Part shown: positions 43,621-53,274 of the stretch, one piece after another | Numbering within the stretch: position 1 is the first letter of the stretch | How the letters are laid out: every line of letters begins with the position of its first letter | DNA from: Takakia lepidozioides | Taxonomy: Eukaryota > Streptophyta > Takakiopsida > Takakiales > Takakiaceae | Reading direction: 5' to 3' | Length of the DNA: 64,000 nucleotides | Assembly (NCBI GenBank): GCA_030704615.1 | Contig: CM060734.1 | Coordinates: forward strand, 23,808,001-23,872,000 | Notes under the pieces: model-generated | What the model saw: only the letters and a program-made list of their open reading frames with translations | Databases searched by the model: none | What the model was told of the DNA's origin: nothing | Made by a program: the position numbers and the translations under genes

Positions 43621-44670
43621 GATGAAGGCATATGCCTTCTGGACTTGTTTGGCGGGATCAGCACTGGATTGGCTGCATTGCTGCAGGCAGGTGTACGAGT
43701 TCGACGTTACCTATATGTGGAGAGGGATGAAACTGCATGACGCGTCTCACTGCGCCATGTTGCTCAGTTGGTGCAGCAGTACCCTGATTTGTTGCTAGTG
43801 TCTGCAGTTCGTGGATACCAACAAGCCTTGCCAGTAGACATCTCCTTGCTGCGGGCGCATGATTTGGAGCGGGTTGGCCCTATTCACTTAGTAGTGGCAG
43901 GTTGGCCCTGCCAATGGCTTTCATCAGCTGGGTATGGCAATGGGTTATAAGACTCAAGGTCACGCCTTTTTTGGGAGATGTTGAGGGTCCTGCACTATTT
44001 ACAGCTTCAGCAGACCGACTCTCCGGCATATATCTTGGAGAATGTGCCATTGATGGGTGATTCTCGGGCCAAGGTGATGGCCAGTGTACATCAAGTGCGG
44101 TCTTGGCTTGGGTCAGTAGTGTTGCTGGATGCAGCAGCAGTGGGGTCACGGGCTCATCGCCCACGACTATGGTGGACCAACTTGATGCCACCTGCATTCC
44201 TCAAGCGTGCATTTGATGGGGTGCAGCGGCCACCAAACCTGACGGTGGATAGCATTTTGGACATAGAAAGGCAATCTCAGCGTGTGAGACACGATGACCG
44301 ATCACCTTTGGCAGTGGTCAATAAGGTGGGTCACCCACAAGCAGCATTGCCTATACTGCTCAGCTTTCCAGGATCTCATGCTTTCCGGGATGGTGGACCT
44401 GGCCTCTTGTGAGATAGCTAGTTGCAGCAATTAGTGGAGCCCAATGCTGACGAGCGCGAGCGGGCGATGGGTTTTACCACTGGTACCACGGCGGTGCCAT
44501 CTCTTTCTGAGGCATCCCGTCGTCAGGTGTTGGGGCAAGCAATGGACCTCAATTGCTTGACCTGGATTATCAGCTTAGCTATGGCTGAGCAGCGCAGAGT
44601 ATGGAGTACACTTCCCTTGATAGTCTCTCTGCCTACCGAGACGGTACAAGCAGCGAGTGGGGGCAAACAG
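43621..44670 (+). pseudogene. C5 cytosine DNA methyltransferase domain, copy B
   Basis: Motif I is ICLLDLFGGISTGLAALL. Motif IV is VVAGWPCQWLSSAG with catalytic Cys at 43909-43911. Motif VI is AYILENVPLM. Motif VIII is GSRAHRPRLWWTN, followed by LTVDSILD and QRVRHDDRSPLAVVNK. Motif X is ERAMGFTTGTT. Stops are TGA at 43738-43740 (copy A: CGA), TAA at 43948-43950 (copy A: CGA) and another at about 44410. Because the two copies carry different stops, the family's progenitor had an open DNMT. It lacks accessory targeting domains of host DRM/DNMT3 proteins. A substrate is not inferable beyond DNA cytosine. Confidence 0.85.
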
Positions 44671-45006
44671 GTGAGGACCATGAGGTGCAGGCCGCATCCA
44701 TGGCACACGTGGGAGGTGCTCGAGGTTCAGAAGGAGTTGGCAGCCAAGGCGGCGGTGATGGATGAGGTTGGGGATTTTTCTCGGGTTGAGGAGGTCCTCA
44801 AGGATGGGATGATGGGGCAGGATGAGACATTGTCACTGACAGAGCAAGCAGTGGTCACTGCTCAAGAGGTTACAGCATAGCAACCATGAGACGTGTCTTC
44901 TACCTCTAAGCCTGTTGGACTCAAGGTTGCAGTCACGGAGGACAACTGGGAGCCTGATGTTGGACCCATAGTCACCGGAGGAAAGAGATGACGTATACGG
45001 CGGTTC

Positions 45007-45870
45007 TTGAGGGCTTACAGGAACTGCTTTGCCTTTAGTTTGAAGGACTTAGGAGCACTGAAGGGTCAAGAGATTTGCATTGAATTGGCTACTGACACGC
45101 CAATCTTTCGGAGACCCTATAGATACAGTGACATGGAGAGGTCCTTGATTCAGATGAGAACTCAGGACCTTTGGGAGGCTGGTTTGGTGGAACTATCTGG
45201 GGGAGAGTATACTTCAGCCACAGTGATGTCAGTCAAGAAGGATGTCTATGGCAATTGGACGGAGAGACGTATGTGCGGTGATTACCGGCCTGTAAATCGT
45301 CAGACCAAGTCCAATAGGTATGCCATGCCGACTCCAGAGGAGATTTTTGATGCCATTGGGCATGCCAAGGTCTTTAGCACTTTGGATTTACGATCCGGAT
45401 ATCACTAGTTGTCGATCAAGGAGGCGGATAAGCAGAAGACGACATTCTGGGGGAAGGATTGCCTACCAGTGGCGGTTCTTACCATTTGGGCAGAAGAACC
45501 TCCTACAGTTTCGAGAGTCGGACAGGATTCTAGCAGGGGTGGAATTTGCTCGGTGCTACATAGATGACATCATCATCTTTAGTGCTATGGTGGAAGAGCA
45601 TGAGAGACACCTTCAGGTGATATTTGAGCGCTTGAGGGCGCACGGATTGAAGTTACATCCGGGGAAGTGCAAGTTTTTCCACAACCAAATTGAGTATCTG
45701 GGTCACATGATATATCCTGGAGGATTGGGGGTACATCAGACTAAGGTAGAGTCCATTGCACAGATTCCACGCCCCACGGATGTGAGCCGAGTTCGAGATT
45801 TCATGGGGTTAGCAAACTATTATAGACGTTTTGTTAAGGGATTTAGTGCCATTGCAAAGGCTATAACCAA
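45007..45870 (+). pseudogene. Reverse transcriptase of copy B
   Basis: Frame 45007-45408 carries the Gypsy RT N-half (RRPYRYSDMERSLIQ, ERRMCGDYRPVNRQT, FSTLDLRSGYH) and stops at TAG where GYHQ is expected. The second half is in frame 45320-45985, with catalytic YIDD at 45557-45568. It continues with HGLKLHPGKCKFF, IEYLGHMI and FMGLANYYRRFVKGFS. A frameshift and a small loss lie at about 45450-45520. The catalytic motif is intact but the frame is not. Confidence 0.85.
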
Positions 45871-46060
45871 GCTGACCAAGGTGGACCAAGAGTGGCACGG
45901 ATCACCAATCACTCAAGTGGTTGATGGAGTCAGACAAGCTTACGAGGAAGCTTGCACGGTGGGCACTCATCCTTCAAGAGTATGACTTTCAGGTTGTGCA
46001 TCGACCGGGTTTGGTCAATCGGGATGCAGATGGGTTGAGTCGCAATCCATGCACGAGCCA
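45870..46060 (+). pseudogene. RNase H remnant of copy B
   Basis: Only the C-terminal RNase H edge remains (LARWALILQEYDF, HRPGLVNRDADGLSRN) in frame 45921-46643. The segment with the catalytic acidic residues is deleted between about 45890 and 45925. Confidence 0.65.
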
Positions 46061-46279
46061 GCAGGATGATACTGGAGCTCGGTGGCATGGTGAGACGGAC
46101 GAGGAGATGGTGCCCGGATGGCATGCATCTGCATTTCTGTGTATCTTGGCAACGGAAGGCCATGTTGGACCTACAACAGGAATGACTGTAGACCGAGTGT
46201 CTGAGGACCCTGAGGCCAGCAATGAGCAAGGTAGCGCCAAAGATATACATGAGGATTCAATTGTATTGGACTACCTTCG

Positions 46280-47250
46280 CACTGGAGACACGGCAGCCAC
46301 TGTGACTGCCAAGGAGAGGGATCGGATCCTACAACAAGCCAAGAGGTTCAAGCGGGAGGGGACACACCTGCTCCGAGTGTGGGAGGATGGTCAAGTGAGG
46401 ATTGTGCCTCACCCAACACAGCGGGCACGGTTAGTGCGGCATGCCCATGAGGAGTTGGGGCATTTTGGGGTGCGACGCACTCATAGTCTACTGCAAGGGC
46501 AGTATTGGTGGCGTGGTATGCACACAGAGGTGCAACAATTGCTAGGTGCATGGTGTGTGACAGGGTGCGTGCTTCATTCAACGCCCCTCTCCACATTGCA
46601 CCCCTCTCCCGATCATGGGATTGGGCTACAGGTGGAGTCTTGACTTCGCAGGGCCGTTGTCACTGACCATGCGCCACAACAAGTACATGTTGGTGATGGT
46701 GGAGCACTCTCCAAGTGGATCGAATTGGTTCCATTGCCTGATAAGGCTAGTGAGGGAGCTGCGTATGCATTCTTGGATTGTGTACTTAGCCGATTCAGTG
46801 CTCCAGCTGAGGTACTCACGGACCAAGGGAGAGAGTCTTTGGGGGAGTTTCAGGCGTTGTGTGACAAGGCCTTGGTAGACCACCGCACCACTTCTCGGGA
46901 TCATCCTGAGGCCGATGGCTTGGCAGATATGGTTGTTCAGACAGTGAAGGGGTTTGCGCAAGTATGGCTTGCAGAAGGGACACCTAGGAGATTGGGACCT
47001 TCAGTTACCATGGTTAGCCATGGGCTACAGGTTTCAGCAAGCAAGCATCACTTGCCTTCTTCTCACCATACTTTCTTCTCTTTGGCCGAGAGTCGGATTT
47101 GCCTGCATCCATTCATAGAGAAGCTGCTACAGTTCTCAACCTTGACGATCCGGACATGTGGGCACGTGCATGTGATCAGCGTGCAGAGTTGTTCAAGAAA
47201 GTCATGCCCATGGCTTTCGAGACCTTGCCATTGCACAACATCGTGATACG
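46280..47250 (+). pseudogene. Integrase of copy B
   Basis: The HHCC finger starts well (HAHEELGHFGVRRTHSLLQG), but a frameshift at about 46540 destroys the C-x2-C half. The DDE core is split over frames. WSLDFAGPL (about 46630) has the first Asp. VLTDQG (about 46815) has the second. DHPEADGLADMVVQTVK (about 46905) aligns with the third acidic position, but has Asp where the family has Glu. A further shift lies at about 47020. Confidence 0.75.
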
Positions 47251-47449
47251 TTGAGGTATGCTACCATACGTGGTGGGGCTATCGTCATGGGGTCGGAGAT
47301 TTAACCCTGGTAACTATGTTTATCTGCAGCAGACTGCTCCTACGACCTTGGATGTGACTGCAGGACGTACTATTTTGAGGGTTCGAGAGGTATTGCCCTC
47401 AGGAGTCCTGATCTTGGAGGGTCGGATGGCATGATTTGGGAAGGACCAT

Positions 47450-47677
47450 GTGCGTAATTGCGCGCCATGTCACCTTCCAAATGTTGATGGAAGGGTTGAC
47501 CCAAACCTGGCAGTGGTACCTGCAAGTTTGAGGTGCATGTTGTGTGGGTCTGCTAGAGGGGCAGCCACCATGCTGGTGTGTGATCAATGCTCTAGAGGTT
47601 GGCATATGGGATGCTTGACTCCACCTCTTGAGATGGTTCCTGATGGGGATTGGTTATGTCCGCATTGCATTGGATAG
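47450..47677 (+). pseudogene. PHD finger at the Pol C-terminus of copy B
   Basis: The open frame contains a complete C4HC3 zinc finger: C29-x2-C32-x11-C44-x2-C47-x4-H52-x2-C55-x14-C70-x2-C73. It has the PHD hallmarks VCDQC, GWHMGCLTPPL, and a Trp two residues before the seventh ligand (GDWLCPHC). It is immediately followed by TAG, so it is the very C-terminus of Pol, the place taken by the chromodomain in chromoviruses. PHD fingers read histone H3 tails, so a role in guiding integration is a reasonable inference. The finger itself is intact, but upstream integrase frames are broken. No start or exon signal suggests a host gene. Confidence 0.8.
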
Positions 47678-47904
47678 TGGGAGTGGATACAACCATGGAA
47701 GGCTAACAAGAAATGCAAGGCCAAGCTACTAGGAGACCAACATACGAGATCCTGACTCAAGTTCACAGATTGCAAGACGGCAACTAACGATGGGGTTGCT
47801 CTTGTACCCGGCCTCTTGGTCTATAGAGTTTGAGTACAATAGGGACAGTGATAGAGGACTTAGTATAGCTGTGGCTATTACATCTTGTAGCTATTTGGAG
47901 TTAG

Positions 47905-47940
47905 AGGGACCTAACCACCAGCTAGGGGGGCGATTGTGGT
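47905..47940 (+). other. Possible polypurine tract of copy B
   Basis: AGCTAGGGGGGCGATTG is the most purine-rich stretch before the 3' LTR, though it lies about 85 bp upstream of TGTCATGG rather than next to it. Confidence 0.3.
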
Positions 47941-48021
47941 ATAGCTTTCTAGGATTGTGTGCTTAGATTGTGTGGTGGACAACGATGTATGTTGTGGCAC
48001 GATGCTTAGGTGCACGACAGC

Positions 48022-48199
48022 TGTCATGGTTTTAGTCATGGTTATCTAGAATTACCTACTTCTAGTTAACTATGACATTTTAGATATTTATATTTATATT
48101 TTGTGTGTTGTGACTTCATTTGGTCTCACATGCCAAGTGAGGTGTCGAGCCTCACTTGAGACATGGAGATAGGTTTTCCCCTTGTGAGTGTTGAGGAGG
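48022..48199 (+). repeat. Truncated 3' LTR of copy B
   Basis: It matches 38727-38904 with a few substitutions and ends abruptly at GTTGAGGAGG, after which sequence is unrelated. Confidence 0.85.
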
Positions 48200-48604
48200 T
48201 ATTTTGAAAAAGCCAGACCAGCCCACTGCTTGGTATTTTTCCAAGTCAAAACAGTGTGCAAAGGTCTTGCTTTCATAACTAGGTATGTCCAAAAGTACTA
48301 CTTGGTACTTTCAAACTTATAATAGCGTAACCAGGCCTGTTTTAAACTCAATGATTAATTCCAAAGATACTGCTTGGTACACCTAAAGCAGCCATTATGT
48401 AATCTGAAAAGCCATCAAGCAAAAACAGCTTAGACAGTTTTGTTTTAAACTCAGAGAGTAGTTCCAAAAACCTGCTTCATAACTCAGACCAGACGGTGGT
48501 AATTTGGCAAAGCCCTTCTATACATCTGCTTGCTATTCTTCAAGCTAAAACAGTATGAATATATCTGCCTTAAACAAGTTAAAACAGTAAAACCAGTGTA
48601 TAGC

Positions 48605-48700
48605 TTTCTAACACAAAACACTCCACAACGGGAGTTTCCCCTTTCGTATTGGTCTATGGAAAAGCACCTTTGGTGCCGACAAGTTGGGCCGCCATTCAGG
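48605..48700 (+). mobile_element. Integrase remnant of the gypsy-1/2 family
   Basis: CACTCCACAACGGGAGTTTC and the following bases match gypsy-1 integrase at 32082-32165 (HSATGVSPFVLVYGKAPLVP region), with a handful of differences. It may be the far side of gypsy-2 after deletion. Confidence 0.75.
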
Positions 48701-48867
48701 CCTTTTGGTGACCTGCTCCACATTACAAAAACAGTAGACCAGTTAGAAATGTAACAGAATCTTCAACCGCAGAATTTGAAACAAAGAGACAATGGAAAAG
48801 AAGACAACGAACGGAAAATTTACTTCTGCATGGAGGCAAATCTCAAAAATACTGTTCCGCTAGACCT

Positions 48868-48998
48868 GCTTTCAACCTTGCGTCAACGCAAGGTTGGGAC
48901 ATGCCTGGAGAAGTAGCATACAACCAACAGGGATATGGTAATAGAGTACACAATCATCAGCCCGAATCAACCTTGCGTTGACGTAAGGTTGATTCGAG
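48868..48998. repeat. Pair of related palindromes
   Basis: CAACCTTGCGT-CAACGCAAGGTTG at 48872-48895 is near perfect. GAATCAACCTTGCG and CGTAAGGTTGATTC form a second, longer hairpin at 48964-48995. Both share the AACCTTGCGT arm. Confidence 0.75.
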
Positions 48999-49067
48999 TA
49001 CGAAAAACGCAACCAAGAAACACCCAACTCAAGAAACATGATACCTGTACAAGACTCGTTTCATAGC

Positions 49068-50139
49068 TTACTCGCTCTTGTACTGATTCTTGAACTCATT
49101 CGACCTGGAAATGCCTTTATCTCTTTCAAACTCCCTGAAGAAACAGTTGTTCCATATTGCACTTTTCCATCTCCGAATGTATTGCTCAAGAGAGATTTTG
49201 GGTGTTGTCATGGTGATTTTGTAGTCAGTCATGGACTCTCCCAGTGCTGCCATAGCACGCTTCTCTAACTGCCCCAACAAGGTGAATGTGAGGCTACGGA
49301 GGTAAACAACACAGAATTATTGGAAAAATACAAACTGCCAGAAGGAATCGGTTGTTTCTCTCTCCTGGCTTCAGAATGTAGCTTTGTGAAGCCATTGGTC
49401 AAAGGAGTGGTCGCTCACCACTTTTATCACATTGGTTTTGGGGTCTTTCTCTGTTCTTGGAAACCCATACGTGTCCTTCACCAGAGGATCCGAGTTCCAA
49501 ATCTCCAAACATCTGATTTTGGTTGAGATGTCCACCATTGAAATGGACAGGCGATGCAGTTTCTCTTGAGTCATTTCGGGTTTAGTTCCATACTTGTCGT
49601 AGTGCACTTTCACCTGCTCCAGGAACTCTGAGCCGAGACCTGGATCTGCAATGCGGATTTGTTTGTCAAACGCACTCAGCAGGTTCTTTCTGTGGTTATC
49701 CATCTCAAACCTGATTGCTTCCACCACCCCTACATCAGGCCTCTCCTCCTCTGCGTGAGTGGCATAGTATTCGGCCTTCGCTTTCAAGCCTGTCTCTGCT
49801 ATCTCTTGCTGCAACTCAAAATTTCAGCATTCAGAAGCCCTATAGATGTTCTATGCTTATCTCAGGTACCTTCGAGGATGCCTTACTCTCCATGCCCAAT
49901 TAGCCAACATATTTTTGCTGGAGAAGATCTTACCTTATGAAGGACTTGCTTGCTCCACACCATGGTCATGGCTGGAGAGGAGGCTGATATCTCATGGCTT
50001 TGGCCTTCCCATTGCCTTGGGTTCATCACTTCAATCAGGAACATATTTGATAACTTTTTGTCATGCTCGGACCAAGGTGTCAGTAAATCAAACATAAAAC
50101 TAAAAACAGAAGGGAGATTGGTTGATAATGTGTACAAGA
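49068..50139 (-). CDS. Unidentified minus-strand gene, three candidate exons
   Basis: Candidate exons on the minus strand are as follows. First, about 50139-49938 (DLLTPWSEHDKKLSNMFLIE ... MVWSKQVLHK) ends at a GTAAGA donor. Second, about 49812 down to about 49408 starts after TTGCAG (QEIAETGLKAKAEYY, RKNLLSAFDKQIRIADPGLG, EQVKVHYDKYGTK), with a GTGAGC donor. Third, about 49265-49068 starts after GGGCAG (LEKRAMAALGESMTDYKI ... YIRRWKSAIWNN) and ends at a stop. The protein would be highly charged and helical. I do not recognise the family. The first exon is duplicated at 53338-53592, so this locus may be a partial or decaying copy. Confidence 0.4.
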
Positions 50140-50725
50140 ACCACCAAGTACACTGGTCTAAATCAGAGAGGGAAGATACTTATGTCTTGTCGAGACATGG
50201 ACAAAGACTTGACAAGGTCATTGTAAAATCAACGACAAATCAGCCTCATAACAAGGCATTATCAACCTTCTTCATTCACAAGTCAGCTTTACGACAAATC
50301 CCAGACTTCAAAGTCAATGAAATCTCTAGGTGGGGGGGTGGGAACATAGATATCCATTTACCACTGCACATAGCAAGAAAATCTTGTTTCAAGTTGCTAA
50401 ACTGTGCCACATATGATTGAAAAGAGGGTCTGGAAGCCAGATTCCAGTTTTCCTTTGTTTATCATCATCACCACTTCAATGCTACACCTGTTTTATATTG
50501 GCATCTTACACACCGTGTCTTAACCAGATCCACTATACTTTTTTGGCCCATAACCTAGTTCAGGTTTGGGTTCTTTGTATAATGCCATATCAGGGTGATT
50601 GATCAGCAAGTGTCCATGTCCAAATAAGGAACCATTGACCACTTTTCATAGCAAGAAATATCTGTTCAGCTTAGGAAAGCCATTCATGATCACATAGAAC
50701 CAGTCTGCCCTAAAATAAACATCAA
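49818..50725 (+). repeat. Segmental duplication block X, copy 1
   Basis: Nearly identical (a few substitutions and 1-2 bp indels) to 53275-54185. It begins CTCAAAATTTCAGCATTCAG and ends AAATAAACATCAAG. Confidence 0.9.
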
Positions 50726-52229
50726 GTCAGTTCCTGACACCATGCTTCTTGCCCTATGATCTGGTTCAGATCTGGGGCAGGTGTGTAAGCGCATTGGTGG
50801 TGCTCCCACATCATGTTATCAGCCCCAAGACCAGGTTCAAGGTCTGGGGCAATGATATCATTACCATAATAGGTTGTGATCAAATTTACAGGCCATCAAC
50901 CCATTCGTAGAAAACACACGGGGTCTGAATTGTTCATTCCAACAGGTCAGTAAGTTGCCATGGTATCATTTATCCTAAGGCAACCTGAACATCCGGGTCT
51001 GAATCAGCTTCTTAACAAACAACAAAGGCTTACCATCATGGACATTGTCCATTACAAAAGCCGAGCAACCAAGGGCTTGTAACCAAGGATATTATCTGGC
51101 CAAAGAAGAGCCATCCTTCAAGATTACATGGCACCAGATATCCTAAAGCAGCCTGCTCGTAAAAAGAGACCAGGCTTACAAGTGTTTACAATAAAGGACA
51201 CTGTCTGGTTAAAAAAAAAAAAAAAACAGATCTGCCCCACTTTGCTGCTTGGCACCAGATATCTTAAAGCCACCAGCTTGTCACACAAATGCTCCACCGT
51301 CACAACAAGATGCCACAGGGAACAAGAGAGAAGCACCCAAATGACTGCTCAAGTGTCCACCATACCAGGTTAAGAACAAGAGCCATCAAGATCAAGGGAA
51401 AGAGGAAGAAAGGTTTATTCTCCCCCAAAGATACATATGTCATGGCATCGCTTCTTCAGCTCGATTCCAATCACCTTCAAGCTTTGAAATTCATATTAAG
51501 TGAGGACCCTCACCTGGTCCCATCACATGCAATCAGAAACAGTTAAGTTAGAGAAGATGTGGAACCCCAGGTGAATCGCAGGTCTCACGCTTGTTATCGT
51601 TGTACATACAACATGCATTACAAAGCAGGGGCAGAAAGGAAACAGAGCATATACAGGCCAATACCTCGATGGCTTGTGGAAGAGAGGCCTGTGCCATAGC
51701 TCCCAAGACCAGTAAACAAGAATGCACAAAGCATGTACAAAGAAAGTGAATCGTCCAAACTTAAAGAGTTCAGTCACTTCCCTGAGGTCTTAAGATGCGC
51801 CGCTGTATCTTAATGATCAATGAAGGTCACAACAGGCAAACACAGCACAGGTAGATTGCCCGCCAAACATGAGAGACAACCGCCACAGGGAAATTGCAGG
51901 TACTGCCGCCATTGCGCACCCCAAGAGGGAAAGAAGGTACTGAATCTTGCCAGAAAACCTACAAGCCTTAATGGCGCAGCTCCGTAGCATTCAAGGGCGC
52001 CAGCATCGAGCTCCATGCGCACACCGCCACCATCTCGCAGCTCCCGCCACGCCTCAAGCACGATCGTCGTGCAGAGGTTTAGGGCAGGGAGGAGATGAAG
52101 CGCAATTTCCTGCGATTTCATCCACGCGGGATGAAATCCTCCACGCAGGATGAAATCCATTGCGCGGGATGAAATTCACCGCGATTTAATTATTGGCTAG
52201 TACCATATCACTGGCCTTAAACTGTCAAG
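50726..52229. other. Intergenic, no gene recognised
   Basis: No supportable coding region. A poly-A run of about 15 lies at 51210. A short repeat cluster, GCGGGATGAAATCC-like with four copies, lies at 52100-52185. Confidence 0.35.
52100..52185 (+). repeat. Short tandem GATGAAATCC repeats
   Basis: Related words GCGATTTCATCC, GCGGGATGAAATCC, GCAGGATGAAATCC, GCGGGATGAAATTC and GCGATTTAAT follow one another at about 20-bp spacing. The first is inverted to the others, so a hairpin is possible. Confidence 0.65.
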
Positions 52230-52757
52230 TTTTAAAAGAACCAGCCAGATCCAAGGAGGGAGGGAGAGAGAGGGAGAGAGAGGGAACCCACCAACCATCC
52301 CCTGGTATGGCAGCTCCTTATGGAGTGAGCGTGGTATGCACTCACCCCGTAAGGGAGTGCATACCAGACCCCATCACATAAATGACCTCCCTCTTCTTTG
52401 TAGCTTTTACTTCTGGTTGCAAAGGAACCATAGAAATAAACATGCCTACAATCTCAACTCTCCAAGGTCAAAAAACAAAACAAGATGTGACAAGCAAAGG
52501 TACATCAACACTTCCATCAGAATGTAGAGTTTTACCTTTTAGCTACACATAAGCTCTGATAATGGAAAGATGAGGCCAATGAAGGGACCTTAACTCCGAA
52601 ATTCATGAAGCAACAAACAGAAAAGAAACTTTTATCAACCCTTTAGTGTTGACCTAGCCCATGTTTTTGGGTACCACATGTGTACAAAACCAATGGGGGC
52701 AGGTTTAGGTAATGAATTTTCTGCCATTGGTATGTTCCAAGTTGGCAAGTTGTGACA
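52230..52757 (+). repeat. Segmental duplication block Y, copy 1
   Basis: Near-identical to 54186-54728. It contains a GGGAGAGAGA tract and a GTATGCACTC..GAGTGCATAC inverted repeat (about 52333 and 52356). Confidence 0.9.
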
Positions 52758-52970
52758 AACGAAGGTACGTCAACACGTACATCAAAATTTAGAGTTTTAC
52801 CTTTTAGCTTATATATAAGCTTTGGTGACCGGAAGAAGAGGCCAATGAAAGAACCCTCAATTCCCAAGGTCATAAAGTAACAATCATGAAAGAATCTTAT
52901 ATTAGACTTTAAGTGTTTACCCACCCCTTGTTTTGGGTACAACATGTGTACAAAACCAAAGGGGGCAGGT
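52528..52970 (+). repeat. Two diverged ~255-bp tandem units
   Basis: TAGAGTTTTACCTTTTAGCT ... ACATGTGTACAAAACCAA(T/A)GGGGGCAGG occurs at 52524-52700 and again at 52787-52970. The ACATGTGTACAAAACC..GGGGCAGG end also appears at about 7547-7570, so it is a dispersed repeat family. Confidence 0.75.
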
Positions 52971-53274
52971 ATATGTTGCTGACCAGTAGATGTTTTGTCT
53001 GAATACCAGGGGGTAAACCCCTGCCAGACTTCATTACCTAAGTGTCAGAATTGGGTATTTTTTATGGTGCTATAAAGAGCAAAGCCATAACCAGGAGAAA
53101 CATAGAAACATTTGAGCCAAAGAAATGGAACTCATTCTTATCATAAGGTATCTAAATCTGACATAAGGCATCGGCTACAGGGGGCCGGCAAACAAGAGTA
53201 ATGTGCATTGACCGGATCATGTATAAGGTGTACACGTCTACTCCAGCAAGTTGTCTTACCAAGGCCTAGCTCAA

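Larger units (their letters stand above)
38727..48199 (+). mobile_element. DNMT-PHD retrotransposon copy B
   Basis: The left end TGTCATGGTTTTAGTCATGG (38727) recurs at 48022 with about 95% identity over some 175 bp. These are therefore the starts of the 5' and 3' LTRs, the latter cut off at about 48199. Internal order is Gag, two CCHC knuckles, protease (C-terminal part), C5 DNA methyltransferase, RT, RNase H tail, integrase, PHD finger. The element lies in the RT of gypsy-2. Order RT-RNaseH-IN places it in the Ty3/Gypsy group. Stops and frameshifts occur in nearly every domain. Confidence 0.85.
48200..49060. other. Repeat debris between copy B and the next gene
   Basis: AT-rich sequence contains repeated GCTTGGTA(T/C)TTT words, the gypsy integrase remnant at 48605-48700 and two palindromes at about 48870-48995. 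No gene is seen. Confidence 0.4.

Noticed and set aside
47936-48021. TGTGGTATAGC at 47936 as the 3' LTR start
   Set aside because: It follows a purine tract but has no counterpart at the 5' end of copy B, whereas TGTCATGG at 48022 does.
49950-50420. 156-codon plus-strand frame repeated at 53405-53875
   Set aside because: No domain. The two copies diverge by frameshifts near the poly-G stretch, and the opposite strand carries the better splice-bounded exon.
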